Source of the DNA: Liriodendron chinense
Lineage: Eukaryota > Streptophyta > Magnoliopsida > Magnoliales > Magnoliaceae
Direction of reading: 5' to 3'
Assembly (NCBI GenBank): GCA_003013855.2
Contig: PVNU02000861.1
Location: forward strand, 58,682 to 122,681
Length of the DNA: 64,000 nt
This document shows, one piece after another, positions 31,065 through 42,000 of the stretch. The first letter of the stretch is position 1; every line of letters begins with the position of its first letter. Below the pieces are notes generated by a model. It did no database searches. It saw only the letters and a list, made by a program, of their open reading frames with translations, and was not told the DNA's origin. The position numbers and the translations under genes are program-made.

Positions 31065-31600
31065 CTTTTTTCTTCTTTTTTCTTCTTTTTCTATATCAAG
31101 TGGGGCCCACATGGGTCTGATCCACTCCGTTCATCAGGTTCCCCGTCTCATGGGAGACCCAATAAGCCCAATATTGGGCAGGTGATTTGGTCCAGAAACT
31201 TCACAGTGGGCCAAGGAAGTTTCACTAGTAGACATCATTATCTCCACTGTTTGCTATGGTGTGGTCCACCTAGATCTGGATCTTCTTCATTTTTGGCATC
31301 CAGCCCTAAAATGGGCTGGAGAAACAGATGGACGGCGTGGATCAAATACATGCAGCAAGGTGGGTCCCACGAGTGGGGACCCTGCTCAACGCCCAAAAGG
31401 GGCTTTAGCCCACGCGCTGCTGGGCAGCAGCGTCCTCTGGACACTTTCTGTCCAGCGGCACTCTCTCCCCTTTTTTATTTTTTTTATTTTTATTTTTTTA
31501 TTAGCAAGTGGGGCCTATTTATGGATGATCCAGCCCATCCATCTCATTGCCCATCACAAGGTGGGCCCTAGGAAATAAAATGAAAGGTAAACGAGAAAAA
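29830..31600 (+). repeat. Degenerate tandem array of about 0.4 kb units with T-rich or (TA)n junctions
   Basis: Units recur with anchors GTGGGGCCCACAT at 30642, GTGGGGCCCACATGG at 31100 and GTGGGGCCTATTT at 31507, spaced about 458 and 407 bp. Each contains a CCACTGTTT-GTGGTCC block, an AACAGATGGACGGYGTGGAT block and a GGTGGGYCCC-CTGGGCAGC-CAGCGTC tail, then a T-rich or TA microsatellite. Two earlier, more diverged units precede them. The units are members of the palindromic repeat family. Confidence 0.65.
31006..31062. repeat. (TA)n microsatellite
   Basis: Uninterrupted TA run at a unit junction of the 29.8-31.6 kb array. Confidence 0.95.
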
Positions 31601-32271
31601 TGGGGGAAGTTTGCACTCACAATGATGGTTGGACCGTTGGATTGCCGATCGAACTGTCCGGATGATGATCGGGGTCCTCCAAGCTTGATCTCCTCCTTCA
31701 ATCTCTCTCTTTCTCTCTTGATCTCCCTCTAAATCTCTCTCTACTTCTCTCTTCTCTCTCTCTGTCTCCTTTCTCTCTTTCTCTTTCTCTCTCCTTTCTC
31801 TCACATTTCTCTTTCTCTCTCCTTCCTCCTTAGAAATCCTATGGACGAGTGGTGCTTGGGGTTTTTCTAGAGGAGAATGGCTAGCATGGGAGGGGGGTAC
31901 ATGAGGTGATGATGATGATGATGGGAGAGGGCATGGGAGGTATGGGTGGCATGATTAGAGTTGACTTTGGAGGTGAGAGAGTGATGGAGTGAGTATGGTG
32001 ATTGATTTGATTGATTTGAAATATTCTTGGGATTTGTGCAAGTGGATCCCACGCCACACGCGCGTTGCGCAGCTCACCTCGGATTGCGCAAAAGTACGCA
32101 TCTTTCACACCGTGTATCGCAATGGGGCGTGTCGCGCGGCGTTGGAATCGCAGCTCCTACGCGGTCATCGGGGTATAGGTCTTGGGTCGATGCGGTACTA
32201 AAATAGGGTCGCGATCAAGGCTCGCTAATCTGGTCCATCCGGGATGTACTGGTATAGAAAACTAAACGTAC
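31601..32271. other. Left flank of the large retrotransposon
   Basis: A CT-rich tract at 31700-31830, an ATG/GAT repeat at 31909-31923, then CpG-rich sequence to the insertion point. No gene recognised. Confidence 0.4.
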
Positions 32272-32276
32272 GGAGG
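32272..32276. repeat. Target-site duplication GGAGG (left)
   Basis: Identical to 54661-54665 immediately outside the other LTR. A 5-bp duplication is standard for Ty3/gypsy integrases. Confidence 0.9.
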
Positions 32277-33808
32277 TGTGGACCCTCGCCGTTTCCGCAC
32301 TCCCCACACGACGTTCTCGTCCCTTCCCTTTTCTGGAAAAGAAGGAGAGGAGGATGCGTGAGTGCGAAATCACCGTTTGTGCCACTGGCTTGCCTCGTTC
32401 TCGAGGGCTTTGTTTGGTGCTCGTGTTAAGCTGGATGTGTTTAAATGAGTTTGTGTAAGACCAGAGTCGCCACTAGCCAGTTACTTCGAATCTACAATCG
32501 GGTAGACCCCATAGAAACGTTAGAGAAGGGGATCCGAAGATCCTTTCCTCTAAAATGACTCCTTTTGATCTGCGGCCAGAGATTCAAGGTAAGGGATCAC
32601 GGTTACAGGGTGGGAAGAGGTTAAGCACCCCACACACTGCCCGTACCGAAGTACGGTCTCTACTTCACAGAATCGAACTAATACTTGAAAGTCTGTTTTA
32701 ATCCTCGTACATTCTCATAGATGACATGATGCATGAATGCGGGGCTGAACAGTAAGAGTTTCTGATGGGCAGGTTCCAACAACGGGCAAGCCCAGAGCAT
32801 ACGCACGAACTGACAGGTGCTTAATTTAAGACGTATGCAGTGTACTTGAAGAATCAAGGTGCTTTATAGTGAAGCATGAATGCAGGTCTAAATAGTAAGA
32901 GTTTCTGATGGGCAGGTTCCAACAACGGGCAAGCCCAGAGCATACGCTCGAACTGACAGGTGCTTAATTTAAGACATATGTAGTGTGCTTGAAGAATCAA
33001 GGTGCTTGCAGTGAAGCAGGGGGGTTGGAAGAAAAGTAAATGTTGCACTTATGCTAGATGCAAATGAGATGATGCTGGAAAAGAGTAGTTGGATGGACGG
33101 AGGTGTCGCAAGGGTTGGCTTCGAGTGGCTGGATCAAGACTTCGATGGCTTGGGAGGCTTGGACCAGTGGTCAGGCTGGGCTGGACCAGGGCTTCGCTCT
33201 CCTAACTCGGGCTCTCCTTGGTGGAGGAATGGGCTAAGGGGTGAAAGAGGGTGACTCAGATGGACGGGCTCTCTCTGGCTGAGTGGTGTGTCTTGAAATG
33301 AGAAGGGGAGGGGGTATTTATAGCAGCGAGCAGTGGCAGAGCTCGTAATTTATTTTGGGCGGCCTGCTATGGGCCGCCCGTACGGCCGTTCCTCGATCTC
33401 CAGCGAGGTACGGTCGCACCCTCGGGGCTGCTGCTTGACTCGCTGGGTCGACTCAGTGAGTTGACTCGCTGGGTCGACTCGGTGGTTTGACTCAGCGGGT
33501 TGACTCGGCGGTTTGACTCGGTGTTTTGACTCGACGAGTTGACTCAGCGGGTTAACTCAGCGGGTTGACTTAGTGGGTTGACTCAGTGAGTTTGACTTTT
33601 TTTAGGATTTTTTGACTGGATTTTCTTATGGGGGGTTTTTCAGGCTGATGTTTAGGACTGGGTTGACTGGGTTCAGGCTTGAACTGGGCTATGGAATGGG
33701 GCTTACAAGGGTGAGTTTGGCTGAGTTTGGACTTGGGATTCGGGGGTATGGTCCTCCATTCATCCAGCTATCTCTACCAACAGTGTAGCCGAAGGTGGGG
33801 TGTCTACA
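32277..33808 (-). repeat. 3' LTR (left in window), 1532 bp
   Basis: Begins TGTGGACCCTCGCC and ends GGTGTCTACA on the plus strand. It matches 53155-54660 throughout. It contains a 143-bp direct duplication (units from about 32731 and 32874), a GACTC repeat tract and a TATA/dyad promoter reading leftward. Confidence 0.95.
33430..33596. repeat. Short tandem repeat tract in left LTR, about 15-16 bp unit
   Basis: About ten degenerate units of the form GACTCRGYGGGTT. The equivalent tract in the right LTR (54312-54447) has about two units fewer, which explains most of the LTR length difference. Confidence 0.85.
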
Positions 33809-33823
33809 GATGCCTCTCTTTGG
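33809..33823 (-). other. Polypurine tract
   Basis: Minus-strand CAAAGAGAGGCATC sits directly before the 3' LTR start (TGTAGACACC), as expected for a Tat-type second-strand primer. Confidence 0.65.
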
Positions 33824-33894
33824 CAGAGGTTGCTTGCAACCGAATGACAAAGGAAGTGGACACCCCACTTCTGACCCGGTCATTCATGGATCAT

Positions 33895-34800
33895 GGTCTG
33901 AAATCTTTGCTTGCCTTTGCATCTGTGCCAGTTGATCGTTTGGAGATCGATCACTCGCACATACCGCGGGACTTTGGAGAAAACGTTGCGATTGTCCCTG
34001 CAGTTTGCTGCAACCTGGGTACCCAATCGCAACCCTTCCATTCCCGATCGGTACTAACATCGGAAAGGTACAGCAGAGCCTCTGCGTCGCCAGTCTTACG
34101 AGGTTACTGACCCTGTGATTGATTGTGTGATTTTTGATGTTTTTCCAGATCACTCCAGGAGTACTTGTTTCGCTTGACTGTCAAAGTGGTTAGACACCCT
34201 GCGTCAGATAGCCTTACAGGATTCTACTACGCCGACTTAGACTCAGTCAAGGTACTTCAGGCATCCACGCCTAGGTATGTGCGGGTGGACTCTTTCCACC
34301 CGACCTGCTGGTTTCGATGCTTAGTTTGCAATTCATTCTTTCCTTGATTGTAGTCTGGAATCTTTGTTGTCCTTTGTATCTGAGTCAGTTGATTGTTTGG
34401 AGATTGATAACTCGCACATACCGTGAGAGTTTGGAGAAAACGTTGCGATTGTCCCTGCAGTTTGCTGCAACCTAGGTACCCAATCGCAACCCTTCCATTC
34501 CCGATCGGTACTAACATCGAGAAGGTACAGCAGAGCCTCTGCGTCGCTAGCCTTACGAGGTTGCTGACCCTGAGACTGTTTGTGTTGTTTGATGTTTTCT
34601 CAGATCACTCCAGGAGTACTTGTTTCGCTTGACTGTCAAAGTGGTTAGACGCCCTGCGTCCGATAGTCTTACGGGATTCTACTACGCCGACTTGGACTCA
34701 GTCAAGGTACTACCGGCATCCACGCCTAGGTATGTGCGAGTGAACTCTTTCCACCCAATCTGCTGATTTTGATACTTGGGTTACAATTCATCATTTCTAC
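33895..34800 (+). repeat. Two-copy tandem repeat, 457 bp unit, in the element's 3' region
   Basis: GAGAAAACGTTGCGATTG occurs at 33977 and 34434. The shared sequence extends through CAATCGCAACCCTTCC, ATCACTCCAGGAGTACTTGT and CACGCCTAGGTATGTGCG. Identity is high. The frames inside are not conserved between copies. Confidence 0.85.
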
Positions 34801-35704
34801 CTGTTCAAATGGTTTCTTTGACCGAGCCTTTTGGCTTTCATCTTTTTGTATCTTGGCATGTGGTACGACCGCACTAACACTGGAGTTCAGTTCGACCGTA
34901 CTTCGAGTGCATCGGATCCGATAGTCTCCGAGGAAACCGTGAGACATCGAATCTTATTTGATTTTTGCGTCGGCTCATACCCAGAGATATGGAAGATCTC
35001 CTGGTGTTTTGGAGGCAGAACGCTCTACTGGGAAAATATTTTTGGGTTTTTGAAAAGATACCCACTCTGGGGAGTGATACTCCGTGGGGTTTTTATTTGC
35101 AAATAGGAATATTTTTTTGTCTTTTTGAAATGGAAATCTGGTCTATACGTGCCTCCACTAGGGATGCTTGTGAGGTCTTTGGCAAACCGACTTTTATTTT
35201 GAAAGCAGATAAACATGATGATTGATGCAATGGATGCTGATGCATAGAGATGCATGATGAATGCATGGCTTGGCTCATTCTCTTTCATTTTGATGATTTT
35301 GCTTTTGTGGGAGATGCAGAGAATGTTGAGCTTATTGCTTGCAGGGTTGTTCTCCCTGGGGATTTTCCTTTTTAATGCGGATGTTTGGTCAGCGGGTTGG
35401 TCAAGATCCCGACCCGTGGTCGATCAGGTCCATCGTCCCAAGATGCTGTTTCTTTGCGAATGAGAATGTACGAGGATGTTATCCAATTTCAAGATGTTCT
35501 TCTGGGCATACATGTGATTGAGATGGTGTTTGGTTGCCCGTTTTGGTCAAGATTCCAATTTGCGGGCGATCGGATCCGTCATCCCATACTGTGAAGTGAG
35601 CGGAGTTCAAGACTCCTGAAGTGTAGTGCTGGGGACAGTGCCAATTTTTGTGATGTTTGTGAATATATGATCCGAATCTTTATCTGAGTGGTCAGGATAG
35701 AGAT

Positions 35705-35935
35705 CGATTATTGAAAGCAAGGAAATATTTTTGTGTTTTTGAAAATTTTTTGCTTGCAAGCAAGGGGAACATTTTTTGTGATTTTCGAAGTATTTTCTTT
35801 GAAAGCAAGAGAAATATTTTTGTGATTTTTTATGACATTTTGTTTGAAAGTAAGGGAAATATTTTTGTGACTTTTGAAGAGGTGATTTTGCAATGTTTTT
35901 GTATTTTTGTGATTTTTCTGAAATGCAGGGAAAAG
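35705..35935 (+). repeat. AT-rich tandem repeat, about 50-55 bp unit, about four copies
   Basis: Units share GAAAGCAAGRGAAATATTTT, TGTGATTTT and a T-rich end. Confidence 0.75.
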
Positions 35936-36459
35936 GTATAGAATTTTCATCCATTTCCAACTTCTACTGTTGGTAAGGCACCCGATCCATTTTACGTCAG
36001 CGAGCAAGACGAGTCTCACACAGTTAAGTACTGTAGTTTTACATCTTCGGATGAGGGGATTTTGAGGGTTTTCAGTCAACACACCCACAAAGTTGCCTGT
36101 TCCTCATGTGCAATACACATTGACCACGTATCGTCCGACAGACTCCTTCGGCCACAAAATGAGCCACATCCTCACATTTCCTTTAGTCAATCCAGTTTGG
36201 GGCCTTACGTTGCTCACAATTCCGTGAGGGTGCGCTCCACCTCCCAACAGCCTTAATCCCCTTCATGAGTTTTAGGAACAGGGAACATCCGTCAGATTCA
36301 ACAGCGACTTCCAAATCAAGGTTGTCTATCACGGTGCGTTCAACACGAACAGGGTTGCGGAGCTCTGCCCACCTCAGCCTTCACCTGTTTAAAAGATTCC
36401 GACACCCGTACGATCAAGTGTCAGCCATGTCCGGGACAGGTTAGGAAAGAAAGCCCCCG

Positions 36460-36553
36460 AGAAGTTAATCCCAGTGTAGTTTTAGGTCTTCGGACCGCTG
36501 AAGATGAATTTGTGCAGTTGAAATTGATGGCAAAATTTTTATTTTTATTTTTC

Positions 36554-36591
<38 letters not shown>

Positions 36592-36960
36592 TTGAAAACG
36601 TTCCAGAGTTCAAATCAAGTGGTTGAGATTGATACTGGTTTTTATGAAAAACTCAAAAAATCTTTTTGGTATTTTGAAAATAATCCAGGTCATCAGATCT
36701 TGGCCTGAAAGGCTGGGATCGATGCTGGTTTTTATTAAAAATCTCTCGGGATGTTGATTCCGACATAGTTTAAGGTCTTCGGACCAAAAACTATGTACAA
36801 GACAGGGAAAACCTATTTTTGTTCTTCTTTTTTTGTCAAATGTCCGGTGTCAGCGGATCTTGATTTGATCCAGACTGATGCCGGTTTTTATTAAAAGTCT
36901 CTCGGGATCTTGATCCCGACGTAGTTTAAGGTCTTCGGACCCAAAACTATGTACAAGAGA
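36460..36960 (+). repeat. Three dispersed copies of a GTCTTCGGACC-containing unit, plus (ATT)n
   Basis: TAGTTTAAGGTCTTCGGACC-like blocks occur at about 36477, 36768 and 36921; the last two lie in a 155-bp repeat with CTCTCGGGAT and ACTATGTACAAGA. An (ATT)n microsatellite lies at about 36553-36591. Confidence 0.7.
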
Positions 36961-37296
36961 GCAGCAATCCAGGTTGGAGACTACGGGAATTCTCCTTGGA
37001 ATGGTTCAGATCATCAGGTCATACCCTTAGATGGCTGAGATCACTGTTTGACCAAGTCAATCTTTTTCTTTCTTTTTCTTGAAAATTTCATGGAACTTTT
37101 CCATATCATCAAGCCAATTTCCCACCAATTTCTCACAAGATGAGATTTTGGTGAGATCTCTTCCTTTTTCTCACCATTCTCTTCTATCACTTCATTCTTA
37201 CATGGAGGTATAAGATTCACTTGCAACCACCCTTCCCAAGGAGGAGTTCTTCCCAAGGAGAGGGGGTGAGAAGTCGTTTCACCTAGGTAGGGGCTA

Positions 37297-37460
37297 GGAC
37301 GGCCTCCTATGGGCCGCCCGGACGGTCTCTGACCCCTGGTCTCTTCGGTGGGCTGGGTAAAAGGGTGCCCTCCCCTTTTCTATATAACATGGGGCACCCT
37401 TGCCCCCCTCCATCGTGCAATCTCTCTCTTCTCTCTCTCATACTCTCTCTTTTTTTTTCA
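37297..37460 (+). promoter_or_regulatory. Candidate promoter for the antisense PMD genes
   Basis: The dyad GGACGGCC-N7-GGCCGCCC (37297-37319) is one base from a perfect copy of the LTR dyad. It is followed on the plus strand by TATATAA at 37381-37387 and a CT-rich leader from about 37400, the usual layout of a plant core promoter. It faces PMD 1, 2.1 kb away. That spacing implies a long or spliced 5' leader; there is an AG-type acceptor-like TTGCCAG just before the ATG. Confidence 0.55.
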
Positions 37461-39494
37461 AGTTTTCTTTTTCTTCTTTGGTGGTCCTTTGCCCTTTTCA
37501 AGTGGTGGGCCTTAGAGAAGTTTTGGGACAGCACGGTGGTCCCTATTTGGTGAGTGGTAAAGGTATGGACCACTCCCTTTTCCTTTCTTGTCTTTTTCCT
37601 TCTTCATTTTCTCTTCTCATGGCTCTTTTCCTTTTCCATGTAGCTATTCCAAAAAGAGTGAGGGTGGGCCCAAGTGTTTTTGGCCATTTTCTAGATCTCA
37701 AGTCTCTTTCAAAGGTGGTGCATGGAGAAGGACATTGCAAGCTCTCCACTTCATTTTTCTTTCTTCTTTTCACACTCCCTTCATGTGGATGTAAAGGATG
37801 ATTTTGCCATGTCATCAAGTGTTCATGGCAAAATACTCTATCTTTTTCATGGGAGTTGAGCCTCTCTTCATATGTATCAAATGGGCTCAAAGTGAAGTCA
37901 TGGCCCTTGGTGTATTTGGTGGGCCCAATGCTTCATTTTGGGCTCCCTCATGTTCTCTTGTTCTTGTCATTTCTTTTGGGAGCTTTCTTTTTCTTTTCCA
38001 TCTTCTTTCCAAGACTTGGGCCCATGGGCATGGTAAGGCCCATCTTAAGTTTTGGGCTCATGGGGCTCACTTTGGGTGACCCCATCTTTCTTCACATATG
38101 TATGGACCAAGATGACTAGCCCATTCTTCATTTGGATCTCAAGTGGGCTAGATTTTCTAGTTGGGCCTTTATGGACAAGTGGCTCAAGTCTTCCACTATC
38201 TCTTGATTATGATGTACATCCTTGTACAAGGTGTAGTGAGCTCCTTGGAGTTTTTCATGTGGATGGGCTTTTGGGCCTTCATTGAAACTTGGGCACTTCT
38301 TTGAACCATGTGTGCCCCACTACACTTTGTTCATGTAGGATTTTTCTTTTCATGCTTTTTCATTTGATGGATGGAGGACTTGAGTTACTTGATCATCTAC
38401 AAGTCCCATGAGTGAGTTGTTCCAACAATCTCACTAAGTTCAAATGGTTTTTCTTTGTGGTAGGAATGTGGTTCTCAAGAGTTTCCCTTTAATGTTATCA
38501 ATCTCAAGTGAATGATCCTCAAGTGAGCTATCCATACAACCATAGTTCCTTGAACTTTTTCTTTGGGGGCTTGGTGGGTCATCTACCATCATTCTCAGAT
38601 ATGAGTGATTTTTCTTTCAATTTGTGGGAAAGAATGATACCCATAAGTTGCCCATTTTTGTCCCATGCCTTGGGACATTTTGGATTTTGGTTTTCAAGTG
38701 GGCTATGTGTACCATTCTTATCCATTTTCATGATGGTTGGGTGACTCATCAAGCCATGCCGTCTTGTGCTCAATTGGTCTCCCTTTTTAGTAAAGAAATT
38801 GGTGCACATAAGTTGCCCAAACTTACCCTTTCATGGGCATTTTCAACTTGGTTCCTCATGTGGGCTATGTGCATCAAATTTTTTTACCATTGGCCTCTTT
38901 GATCCATATGTTTGTGGGTAGACCGCCATGTTGTACTCACGGTCAATACCTTCATCAAGATGAGGCACATAAGGTTGCCCATGGTTAACCCATGAATGGG
39001 TCCTCATATTCTTCAAAATGGGCTGTGTGCTCTCTCCAATCCATTGAGATGAGGCATTTGGGTTGCTCTTGGGGGGCCATTTCCCTCCTATCCCCCACTT
39101 GTCCATGCATATGTGTAAAAAGATGGAAACATCTTAAGTGAGAATCATGGCCTTGGTATAAAAGTGGATCAATCTTTTGGCCACATATGGACATTGAAGA
39201 GGGGCTTCATGTGAATTAAAATCCTTTGTTGATCTCATGGCACTTGAGTGCATTTGTTGTCCAAAATGTGTCCTTGGATGATAGACTTTTCTTGCCTGAG
39301 GCATGCCATGCCACCTTCTTTAAGGTGGGCCTTACTTTTTCCAATGGGCCCAACACATATCCTAAGTGACACATGGAGTTGGACTTTAGATTTTGCATTT
39401 GAATGTGAGTCCAATCCCATGGGTTTCTTGGATGATAATTTGGATTTTAACGGGTAAGGGATAGGGACTTACCTTGCCAGGCTTGTAGGATTCA
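37461..39494 (+). repeat. Presumed leader/intron region of PMD 1 with about 165-bp degenerate repeats
   Basis: No conserved frame. The block CATAAGTTGCCC ... ATGGGCTRTGTG recurs at about 38642, 38808, 38966 and, weaker, 39045. The many short upstream ATGs make an unspliced leader unlikely. Confidence 0.5.
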
Positions 39495-40990
39495 ATGGCG
39501 GATGGTACCAGAGGTCACCGAGTGATTGATGAAGATGATCCTGCCTTCATCGTCCGCCGAGGGGACCACATGTGTTCTTTAGCTATGGAGCATCAACCTC
39601 TTCCTGCTATCAAGGGTCGAGGTACCAGGGATTGCTGGGATAACTGGGTGAAGGATCCACAGCCCTTGCTAGAACGAGTACTGGATGGTACTCCCTTTGC
39701 TGGCCTCCTCACATTACGTTTCCGTAATAACGATGCTAACCGCATGATGCTCGCGGCCCTTTGCGAGAGGTGGCGGGACGAGACCCACACCTTCCAGCTC
39801 CCTTGTGGTGAATGGGGAATAACCCCCTTGGACATTTATATGCAAGCAGGCTTTCCATTTCATGGAACAGTTGTTCCTCAAGTCAGCTCTCTGGCTCCCC
39901 TCACTTCCACTGACTGGCTACGGCTCGTTGGTGATGTCCCACCCGAGGGTGAATTCCAAGGCCATCAAGTAAATATGCGATGGTTCTATAACACTTTTGC
40001 CTCCGTCATCCCTACCACCGAGCGAGAGGCCCTTCATAAAGCACGGACCATGATCACTTATGCCTTCGGGTCCTTCCTCTTCTGCCATGCGAATGAGAGG
40101 GTTGATCCTAAATTTCTTCGTTTAGTCAAGGATCTTCATTATCCCTATAACTGGAATGGGGCTATCTTGACCCATATCTTTCAAGGTCTGGACAAGACCT
40201 GTCGGCATAGCCGGTCCTTCACAGGCTTCTGGCCTGTCGTTGAGGTATCTCTTCTTTCACCTTTCTTGAAGGGCTTTCGCCTTCTTTCTTTCTCTGATCA
40301 ATAGATGTGTCTTTTGCCCAGACCTGCTTTTATGACCATTTTCCCCATCTCGCCCCGAGGATACGAGACGATGTTGAACCCTCTCTATATCGCCACATGT
40401 ACTGGCACCAGCAAAACCGTCAGCGGAACGCCCGAGTTTCTGGGGACAATTGGCGCGCTGACATAGACGGGTTGACCGTTGAGGACGTAAGTACCTTACT
40501 TTTCTTTGCCCTCGTGCTGTACTGTAACTGATCGTGGTGACCTCATTTGCTACAACTCGCTCGGATGCCGTATGCCAGTTTCCCTCTCTATTATACCCCC
40601 CAGCGTGTGGAGGCATACGATGCTTCATGTCTCCGTATCATGCTTTCCGACGCTGAATCTTTTCAGTGGTATCTGAGGGAGAGGTTGCTTCGGCAAGTTA
40701 CTGGGGTGGCTCGGGTCCCTTGTTCTGCACCTCCCCCAGCTGCTCGGATGCCAGTTGATGAGAGAGTTGAGGCTCTCGTGGGCCAGCCCGGATTTCGTTT
40801 CACGATCCCGGATCGTGACTATGATGAATGGTATTTGCTGTTCGGCCAGGGGCCTCTGCTTCCTTCGCTTTATGTTCCAGGTGGCCGTCGCAGATACGCT
40901 GGAGGCTCGGTGACTGCTCCTTTGATGGATCTTTATCGTCGGGAGCGGGATGAGAGGAGGGATGATGATGACTATGTTGGCGACTTGTAG
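39495..40990 (+). CDS. Antisense PMD-family protein 1 (plant mobile domain), retrotransposon-encoded, three exons
   Basis: Exons 39495-40244, 40322-40486 and probably 40556-40990, all phase 0, giving about 449 residues. Exon 1 carries the clearest PMD signature (ALCERWRDETHTFQLPCGEW, then DIYMQAGFPFHG) and ends FTGFWPVVE. Exon 2 starts CFYDHFPHLAP. Exon 3 has MPYASFP and VEAYDASCLRIML. The first intron is canonical (GAG|GTATCT, GCCCAG|ACC). The second has a good donor (GAC|GTAAGT), but the acceptor that fits the frame reads CAA instead of CAG, so splicing may fail or use the AG before 40604, which would delete 16 codons. The gene runs in tandem with PMD 2, 1 kb upstream of it, and is antisense to pol. 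Confidence 0.8.
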
Positions 40991-41676
40991 CTTGCTTTTG
41001 TATTCCGCTTTGTATGGCCTTGTTCTTTTTGCTTTCATGTTCTTTTGTATCAAGCTTTTTGAATGAATATACGGTTCTTGACTTGTCTCAAATTCCTTGA
41101 TGATGTCTGGATGCTTTGACCTTTGACTTGTTCCTTAATGATTTGCAGAAGATGAGGCTTCTTAACTACATGGCTGATGACTTGAACAGTTCAGATTGCT
41201 TGATTAGGCCTTGTGGGCCCACTTTCTGATTAGATCTTGGATTCTGGCCCTTCTTTTGATGATTGAACCTTTGATCTTGCTGCTCCATGACTTGTGTAAG
41301 CTTTCCAATGGTTTGGATCCTGATGATTTAGCCCTTGAATGGTTCAGATTAATAGATTCAGCCCTGTGGGCCCACTTGAGACCTTGGCTTTACTTTGGGG
41401 CACCTCTTTTGATGATTTGTGAGGCTAAGAAGGCTTCTCATGGTGTGGATGATGGCTTGAACGTCTCAGATCGCTTGACTTGGCTTTGTGGGCCCATTTG
41501 ATGATTAGATCCTTGGATTCTGGCCCTTCTTTTGATGATCAAACCTTTGATCTTGTTGTTTGATGGCTCATGTAGGTTCTTCAATGGTTTAGATCATGGT
41601 GATCTAGTCTTTGAATGACTTGGATTGCTTGTGGCCCCCACTTGATCACCTTTCCTTCTCTTTGACTTGATCAGCC
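40991..41676 (+). repeat. Spacer between the PMD genes with a 275-bp direct repeat
   Basis: GATTAGATCTTGGATTCTGG (41228) recurs as GATTAGATCCTTGGATTCTG (41503), each followed by a CCCTTCTTTTGATGAT, CTTTGATCTTG and CAATGGTTTRGATC series. It separates the two antisense genes and may hold PMD 1's terminator and PMD 2's upstream region. Confidence 0.7.
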
Positions 41677-41844
41677 ATGTTCTGGCCGCATTACTTCATG
41701 ATTGGACCGGTGGGGCACCTTTTATATGATCTTGATCAGCTTCAACCGAAATCTGGAGTGGACCGGAGCCTTAGGCGGCCCATGGAGCGCCATCTGCTGA
41801 CGTGGACTGTCAGTCTCACCTACCAAGAACCCTGGAGCCAATCC

Positions 41845-41900
41845 CGCGGAGAGAGAGGAACCGCGTCCGTACGGGCGGCCCAGAGCAGGCCGCCCAAGGC
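41845..41900 (+). promoter_or_regulatory. LTR-promoter-like dyad upstream of PMD 2
   Basis: GGGCGGCC-CAGAGCA-GGCCGCCC at 41873-41895, with CCGTAC before it. It matches the minus-strand LTR dyad region at 29 of 30 bases, and the GAGAGGAAC stretch before it also resembles the LTR. No TATA was recognised; a pyrimidine-rich stretch follows at 41940-41975. Confidence 0.55.
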
Positions 41901-42000
41901 TCGCCTCTTGAGCGGCCTGGGTTGGCTCGAGCTCGGACATTCCCTGCTGTCCTCTTCTCTTGTCCCCCACATTCTCTGTACTGGACTATTCGATTCAGCC

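Noticed and set aside
37400..39398. Several short plus- and minus-strand ORFs upstream of PMD 1
   Set aside because: No motif and overlap with degenerate repeats. They look like leader or intron sequence.
41677..42000. N-terminal extension of PMD 2 to the ATG at 41677
   Set aside because: The extension contains the promoter-like dyad at 41873 and no domain, so I treat it as upstream sequence. It cannot be excluded.
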